From positions 5,192,375 to 5,256,374 of the forward strand of contig JAKZAN010000002.1 of the NCBI GenBank assembly GCA_023053545.1: a stretch of 64,000 bases of DNA. The letters are read 5' to 3'. The DNA is from Lepidurus packardi. Taxonomy: Eukaryota > Arthropoda > Branchiopoda > Notostraca > Triopsidae. Positions 57,981 through 64,000 of this stretch are shown in pieces (within the stretch, counting starts at the first letter, position 1; every line of letters begins with the position of its first letter). The notes beneath the pieces are model-generated. The model searched no databases. It saw nothing but the letters and a program-made list of their open reading frames with translations, and was not told where the DNA came from. The translations under genes and the position numbers were made by a program.

Positions 57981-60900
57981 ATGACGAGCAAGCAAGAAGC
58001 TAAAGTAGTGCATTTAGGGATCGAAAAATGGTTAAATCAGCTCCATTTGGCGCAGTATTTGGACAAATTTACGATCTATCGGGGCGTAGAAGTAAGTTGA
58101 GAAGTTGTAACAAATGGGAAATTTTTCATGTACTTAATGTCTCATTAATTCAGGACGTTATTCATATGGGTGAGGCGGATTTGAAGGCATTGGGGATATC
58201 CAGTGGGGCCCACCGAGCTAAGTTAGCGTCCAGTCTAGTCCTCCTCCGTCAAAAGTTGCTGAAAAGTAAGTCGGGAACACTTAAAAAAAAAAAAAAAAAA
58301 AAAAAACTTTTTTTGTTTTTTGCAACTACTGGAAAAACCTTGATTGGCATTGTCTCTGGGGTTAGTGTTTGTCCAGGCCTGTAAAATACGAAAGTTTCGA
58401 CCATGGCAGTCACGCTTCCTTTCACATCAACGTTGCTTTGGATTACATGCTATAAAGTGTAATTAAGAAGAAAAAGAAAGATTTGGGAACTGTCAAGCCC
58501 AACTTTTTTACTGGCTACGAGTGTGTCTCAGCGATCACTCTGCGCCGCCAGACAAATGTCAAATCGTAAAATGGTCAAACGGTCAAACGGAAAGTGAAAT
58601 GGAAGCGAAAGAAATTCAAATTAAAAAAAAAAAAAAAAGAATAGGAAAAGCAGTTTTTTTTTTTTATTTCTTGAGGTAATTATGGTTGTGATTCATAAGT
58701 TTACCTTGGCGGGGAGTTGTATGTAAATTAGGTAATAAACACACTCCAAACCACCGCGGCGGTAGCTAACGAATCCAGATATCCTTTCTCGTAGTTGGAG
58801 CAGCGATTTATTCAGTTATGATTATGTTATGATTACGATTATAATGTACTCTACTCAGTCCCAAACTGGGCCAGTAATTCTGCCAATCATTGCTCTTTTT
58901 CCATTGGAAGCTCGCCAACGTTTAGAAAAGCGCAGCGGGGGAGGGAACCGGCCAACCAGCGGAATTGTTTTTTGGGTTTTTAATTACAGCTTTTTTTGTG
59001 GAAGTCAAGGTTGTATGACTGTATCATTGACGCTTTCGCACTCCTAGGTTATCCGTCAGCAGCTCAGCAGCTTTGGCCCAAGCGACAACGGCACAGTATG
59101 TGCCTTGAGCCCCACAATGGATACTTGAGGTGGGTCTTAACCCTTTTTGTAATTATTTTATTTTTTATCATGTTTTCAATTTGGAGAGGCATTGATGTAG
59201 CGTTATTATGCCGTTGCATGCCGTCACATTCCTATTCAATCGTGTTGAGGGTTATTTTCCCGGTTCAGAAACTCAAAAGGTTGAGCTCGCAATTCATAAA
59301 GGGATCGTGTGCATGACCACGTGAGCTCTTGCAGGTGGTTTTACTCATCTAGCATGTTGTTTGGCTTTCTTTTTACTTAAGGTATCGAATTCGAGACGAG
59401 TTTCAGTATTTTATGAAGGTTTTTTTTATTATAGTTTTGTTTTTCACATGCATGTTTCGTTTGGGAATCAAATTTAAGGCCCAAGGTTTTGAATCGAAAG
59501 GGGTGACACAAATTTTAACAAAGTTATTTCATTATGCAAACTAAAGAACATGCGAGATTAGTTCCGCTGGATCCCAAGTGATGTCACGCGATACGCGCCC
59601 CACGCAAATGTGTATAGCCCAGGAAGCATATGTGGCTGTTTCTCTCCCCCAACTTGTGCCAAATCACAATGCTGGGGAAGGGGCCCTCACACACGCTTGA
59701 AAATCAATACGGGTATGCATGTGTGTGTGTGGAAGCCAAAAGCGAAAAGAGGAAAGGGGGGGAGAGTGCAGCCATTGCCACAGTCCTAGCATGAGTTGTT
59801 GTTTAGTCTGCAGGGTATACGAAAGTCTCGTTACTTAGTGGGTTAAAGGAAATAGTTGGTAGTGTTGCTTCTAAACCGTTGGAATCAGTTTCAACAATCA
59901 ATTCTCCATTCGATTAATTGGTCTTCCGTTTCAGTGCGTCCAACAAAGCGTCGAGCACGTCCAAAAGCACCCAGAATCTACCCACCATGGTAAGAAACGT
60001 TAATTTCGGGCCAGATAGTTCTATTTTACACGTTCACGTATGTTTGTTCACAGTTTGAGACGGCAGAACCCGGCGAAGAGGAACTAAGAAGGTTAAAGAA
60101 GGAGCTAGAATGGGAGTTAAGTCAAGATTCGCGAGAATTACCCTCACATGCGTGGTATCATGGCCCCATCCCTAGATCGCGAGCAGAATCTTACCTGAAA
60201 AGCGAAGGACAGTTTTTAGTCCGGGATTGCTCTTCGGGGCAACCAGGGGACTTGGTGTTGTCATGCTATTGGCGTAATATACCTCTACATTTCATTATTA
60301 CCAAGGTAAAACGCGTCAGGAAAGGCCAAATGGAAACAAAAAAGGAATTCATTATTGCGGTTTTAGTTGATTGCCCAGCAAGATACGGTTTACGAACGCA
60401 TACAGTTTCGCATAGAAGACGAACCTTTTGATTCCATGCCAGATTTGATTACATGTTACGTGGGCAGTGGACGTCCCGTAACGCTGGCTTCAGGCGCCAA
60501 GATCTCCACACCTGTGAACCGTCGATACCCGTTAAGTTATTACTCGTGTTGTTACAACGCCATCGCGCATTACGGTCAATACCAAATGGCTTTGGCTCAA
60601 GACCCATCCCGCACATATGCCCAGCAGCACGGCTCCCCCAAGAAATACGGCATGATCCAAAGCGCCCCGACACCAGACCGCGCCACGTTACCCCCCAAGC
60701 TGAAAAACCAGAGTTCCATAGAGATTCTGACCAAGTATTCCACCCATTCCTTGCCGCGCCCGAACATCGCTAATCAAGTCGCCAATCAGAGTAAGCTGAG
60801 CCGCGTTCCAAGCGATCCGACGCTCAGTCCGGGCTTACTGCGCAAAAAAATGGACATTGCAGTCAGCTCAGGTAGAGATAACTCCCCGCCGCCGAAGCCC

Positions 60901-62576
60901 AGTCGCATTCCATCCATGATGCCGCATTCAACGCCGGAGACTTTGTACCAGAACTTTGAAGCGGCGGAAAACTTAGTTAATGAGCGAACCGTGGATAATG
61001 AGGAAGACATCTTAACGCCCATTGCGGATGAGTCGAATGATAAAGAGGCCCAGGATAGACTTTATCAGGCCGCCAACCTGGCAGAAACGACTGCCTTTTC
61101 GCCACTGCCAGTGGACGGTTCGGAAATCAGTCCATCTCCTGAACCTTCTGAGCTGGACAAAACCCCGCTCCAGGACGAGCCGGAAGCTATGAACCCAGCG
61201 GATGTTCTTGGGCAACATCAGTTACTGGAATTGAGAGATAGGAAGTTTTCAGATACGAGGCATTCTTTCCTTGACACTAGGCGGAACCATGCCCAAGAAG
61301 TGCAGCCGGACATTGACAATGATCGACGTCTTGAAAACAACACCGTGGCATGTGATGATCGGTATAAATTGCCTAATTTGAATCCGCTATCCGCGCTGGA
61401 CCTGGAAAACTTTCACGTATGAAGGCTTTCTCCCCATTACTACATTCATAACATTAAAAGTTGTTATCTTGTTAGCTAACCTTTAGTACCTTCTCTTTTG
61501 AACTCTTTTTAACAGACCTTGCTATTGCCCGCTACAGAGAATAAACCTTTGGATGCCATGGCTTTGAAAGCAATTAACTTATTGCTCGAAGAATTTGGAT
61601 CTCGATTGATCGCCATGCATTTGCTCAAAGCAGATATGGCTCTACTGGGCTTGGATAAAAGTTCGGGCGATGATAACCGTCCAGATTACTTTGGAGCGGG
61701 CATTACGTCAGGGATCGCGCTTAGCAATTTGCCCCAGGGACGCCAATTACGCTTGGACTTACTTGAAAGGTACTAATTGACGTCATGCAAATCTATCTGA
61801 TTGCAAGGTTGAGAACTACAGGAACTGTGTGTATTTTGGATTGCAGGTTGCATTGTCTAAAGCTGTTTGTAGCCACCGTAATCTTAACTCAACCAGACGA
61901 AGCCAGTCGAGTTGACATGCTGCACAAATGGATTGAAGTAGCCATAGAATCAAAGACGGCGTTGGGAAATTCGCTTGGATTCACGGGCATCATGCTCGCG
62001 CTCTGTGCTCCTCAAGTAAACAGAAGAAAGTAGTTTTGTGCACACAAGTTTAAAGAGAAGAAGCGTTTGTTTTAGATTCAAAGATTGCAAAGCACTTGGC
62101 ACCGAACGAGGCAGCAATGTACGGAGAATGCTTATACGTTTGATGCCAAATTGAAGCCCGCGTTAAAGTTGATGGCAGAAGGCAAAAATACGCCGGCGCC
62201 CAATACGACCATTCCAGACTTACTTCCTGCCATCATCTTTTGGGAGGCTGAGCTGCAAAACTTTATTGACTGCAGTCTGTCAGTGCCTCGACTGAATTTT
62301 AATTTGGTAGATTCTGGATCAGACTTTGGGCTGGACGCCTTTTACGACCACCTGATGTCCATAAGAAATTGGTCCTCTAACTTGCCTCTTTATGAAAGAA
62401 ACTTGAGCAATCTAATGGAAAACGCCGAAATGGATCAAGTTTTACTGGATATATTCCATACCGAGTTCCAACTCAAGTTCTTATGGGGCAGTAAAGGAGC
62501 TGTAGCGCCGTGTGAAGATCGCTACGTTAAGTTTGATCAAGTCCTGAACGCTTTATCCCAGCGTTGTGAGCCTTGA
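57981..62576 (+). CDS. NSP/BCAR3-type SH2 adaptor with SAM and CDC25-like domains
   Basis: Nine coding exons: 57981-58091, 58154-58265, 59048-59129, 59935-59989, 60054-60305, 60367-61416, 61516-61769, 61847-62015 and 62076-62576, 861 residues, every phase consistent. Residues about 8-74 look like a SAM domain (IEKWLNQLHLAQYLDKF ... DLKALGI). An SH2 domain spans about 153-255 (AWYHGPIPRSRAESYL, FLVRD with the phosphotyrosine-binding Arg177). A long Ser/Pro-rich linker (PPPKPSRIP) follows, then the CDC25/Ras-GEF-like domain from about 555 to the end. In this family the CDC25 fold is catalytically degenerate and binds Cas (p130Cas/NEDD9) at focal adhesions, linking receptor tyrosine kinase signals to migration; this role is inferred. 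The ATG at 57981 is the first in its open frame. AATAAA lies at 62863. Confidence 0.9.
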
Positions 62577-62746
62577 AAAACCCCTTCCAGTTTTAGAACC
62601 CTAGAATCTTGAGTTTATGTCAAGACAAAGCAATTTCTTTCTTTTGCGCGCCCGGTGTCCTAGTTCTTATTCTAATTTGGCAGCATGGCTTGCATATTGG
62701 TCTAGTCCGTATAGTTATTTCATTGTTCATTGTTGGAACCCGCTTA

Positions 62747-62752
62747 TTTATT
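62747..62752 (-). terminator. Possible polyadenylation signal of FAS1 gene
   Basis: AATAAA on the minus strand, about 306 nt after the stop at 63058 and inside the 3' UTR of the convergent adaptor gene. Confidence 0.4.
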
Positions 62753-62862
62753 GAAGTTTTAACTGGGGGGAAATGTATGTACAAAAGGAACAAAGAATGG
62801 TTTCAAGAGTTCTGAAGAGCTTTTAAAGCTACAACTTAAGCGAATGAATCATTCACACTGTT

Positions 62863-62868
62863 AATAAA
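62863..62868 (+). terminator. Polyadenylation signal of NSP/BCAR3-type gene
   Basis: AATAAA 287 nt after the stop codon at 62576. Confidence 0.6.
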
Positions 62869-63057
62869 CATGCGAAATAAGGAGAAATAGAACATTCAAA
62901 CAAACGCGCCTTCAAATAATTACAGTCGTAGTTTTCCATCAGGTCGCTCGATGTCAGTCGAGCGGCTAAACGGGGAAAAACATTGCTCGTGGTAAAAGTT
63001 GTTTTTGAGCATCCGGAGGTGGCGCAGCCGACTCCCAGTTACGTTTTAAATCGCTTT

Positions 63058-63990
63058 TTAAAATCCCAGTACGGAATCGATGGGGTGGATGACGCCGTTC
63101 AATGTTGTGATATCGATATCGATCAGATTGGCGCCATTTACCTTAGTCATGCCTGCGAACAAAGTTCCACGCAAAGAAAACGTTAGTTCGTGATTAGTGT
63201 GTTTTGAAACTTGAATTTTACCCTTCATGTGATAAATGTATAAAAGCTCATAATCTAACGCATAAGCTTTCTGGAAACTCTGGAGTCCAGCTGTGTAAAT
63301 GACATCTTTGACGACGTGACGCAGCAACAATTTCTTCAAACGAAGGGGATCGTACAAGATAGCGTTGAGATCAGCCTTGGAAATCAAAGAAAAAGCCTTG
63401 TTGGTGGGAGCAAAGATCGTGTACGGTCCATCTACAAAACATTCCACGAATGAAACGTAATTATTTTTCCTTTTATACATAAACTAATTCTCGAAATGGT
63501 TTAATTCACCTCTAGGGTTAGCCAAGACTGGGAGTAAGCCCGATTTTTCAATAATGGACGTGAGGGTGCTAAATCTGCCTTCGGGGTCACCACGTAGTGT
63601 GCTATAAATATCAGCTTGAGGAACTGGGGCCATAACTCGGTCTATAATGTGGATAATGCCGTTGTTCGCTTTGATGTCGCCTCTGAGGACGCGAGCGCCA
63701 TTAATGGTCAAAACCTGGAAGGCAATTTCGAGAAAGTTTAGTTTCCGAATAATTAGGTTTAGGAGAAAGTGTTGCTGTCCAAACTTGGGAAAGACCCAGT
63801 AGCTATGGGGCAAGGTTTTAAAAAGTGGTACGGAAATCTGTTTTTATACCTGCACGGGTTTCCAATCTTGATCCTCAGCAATAAAGGTTTTGCCTCGCAA
63901 CGGTGCGCCGGTCAAGCTCTGGGTCAAGAAGTTGGGAGTGTACATGGCGCTTAGGGGTACAATGCCAGGAGCCACATGGTGTTTCATCAA
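63058..63990 (-). CDS. FAS1 (fasciclin-domain) protein, 3' part
   Basis: Four exons are visible: 63990-63850, 63714-63510, 63431-63222 and 63152-63058, all in phase, with an acceptor (ctacag) at 63991 showing that more exons lie beyond the window edge. The 217 visible residues cover the end of one FAS1 domain (LMKHHVAPGIVPL, then VLTINGARVL and NGIIHIIDRVM) and all of a second (GPYTIFAPTNKAF, then LLLRHVVKDVIYT, VNGANLIDIDITTLNGVIH). FAS1 proteins (fasciclin-1, midline fasciclin, TGFBI/periostin) act in extracellular adhesion; the protein ends three residues after the domain, with no GPI signal or transmembrane segment, so it looks more like a secreted TGFBI-type protein than a membrane one. 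Which member it is cannot be told from this part. Confidence 0.9.
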
Positions 63991-64000
63991 CTGTAGACAA

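Noticed and set aside
59048-59095. A shorter adaptor exon ending at the GTATGT donor near 59096
   Set aside because: That 48-nt exon puts the following exons out of frame; the 82-nt version ending at 59129 restores phase into the SH2 exon.

Overview
The window is animal nuclear DNA, most likely from an arthropod and possibly a crustacean; the species is not determinable here. The support is spliced genes with GT-AG introns, a Gfi1/Senseless zinc-finger pair, a C-type lysozyme, secreted GM2-activator-like lipid-binding proteins, and a degenerate TTAGG-type (CCTAA on the + strand) array. There are no bacterial-style operons. Coding DNA is a small fraction of the 64 kb and sits in six supported genes. 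Several of their introns are very short (about 55-80 nt), while the gaps between genes are long. I joined exons by hand; every join keeps the reading frame and uses GT-AG sites.

Layout. 2.7-7.5 kb: a direct tandem duplication of about 2.4 kb, each unit carrying a four-exon GM2-activator-like gene on the minus strand. 8.6-9.3 kb: a small tandem repeat field whose units carry a CTCF-like motif, one unit split by a 38-nt piece of U2 snRNA. 10.45-10.82 kb: a 183-bp direct duplication. 20.2-24.9 kb: a five-exon Gfi1/Senseless-type gene (minus). 24.9-40.8 kb: a gene desert with a 195-bp satellite at 33.8-34.6 kb. 40.8-42.2 kb: a five-exon C-type lysozyme (minus) with an unusual C-terminal tail and a 41-bp minisatellite in an intron. 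42.65-43.57 kb: an AT-rich composite satellite. 46.1-49.5 kb: a second Gfi1/Senseless-type gene (plus), with the TTAGG-like array in an intron. 49.5-57.9 kb: a second gene-poor stretch. 58.0-62.6 kb: a nine-exon NSP/BCAR3-type adaptor (plus) with SAM, SH2 and CDC25-like domains. 63.06-64.0 kb: the 3' end of a FAS1 (fasciclin-domain) gene (minus), convergent with the adaptor gene.

The two Senseless-type paralogues point away from each other with about 21 kb between them, so they may share cis-regulatory DNA; the lysozyme gene lies in this gap. The other genes are functionally unrelated: secreted lipid binding, antibacterial hydrolysis, integrin/Cas-type signalling and extracellular adhesion. 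I found no CRISPR array, rRNA gene, complete tRNA gene or intact transposase.
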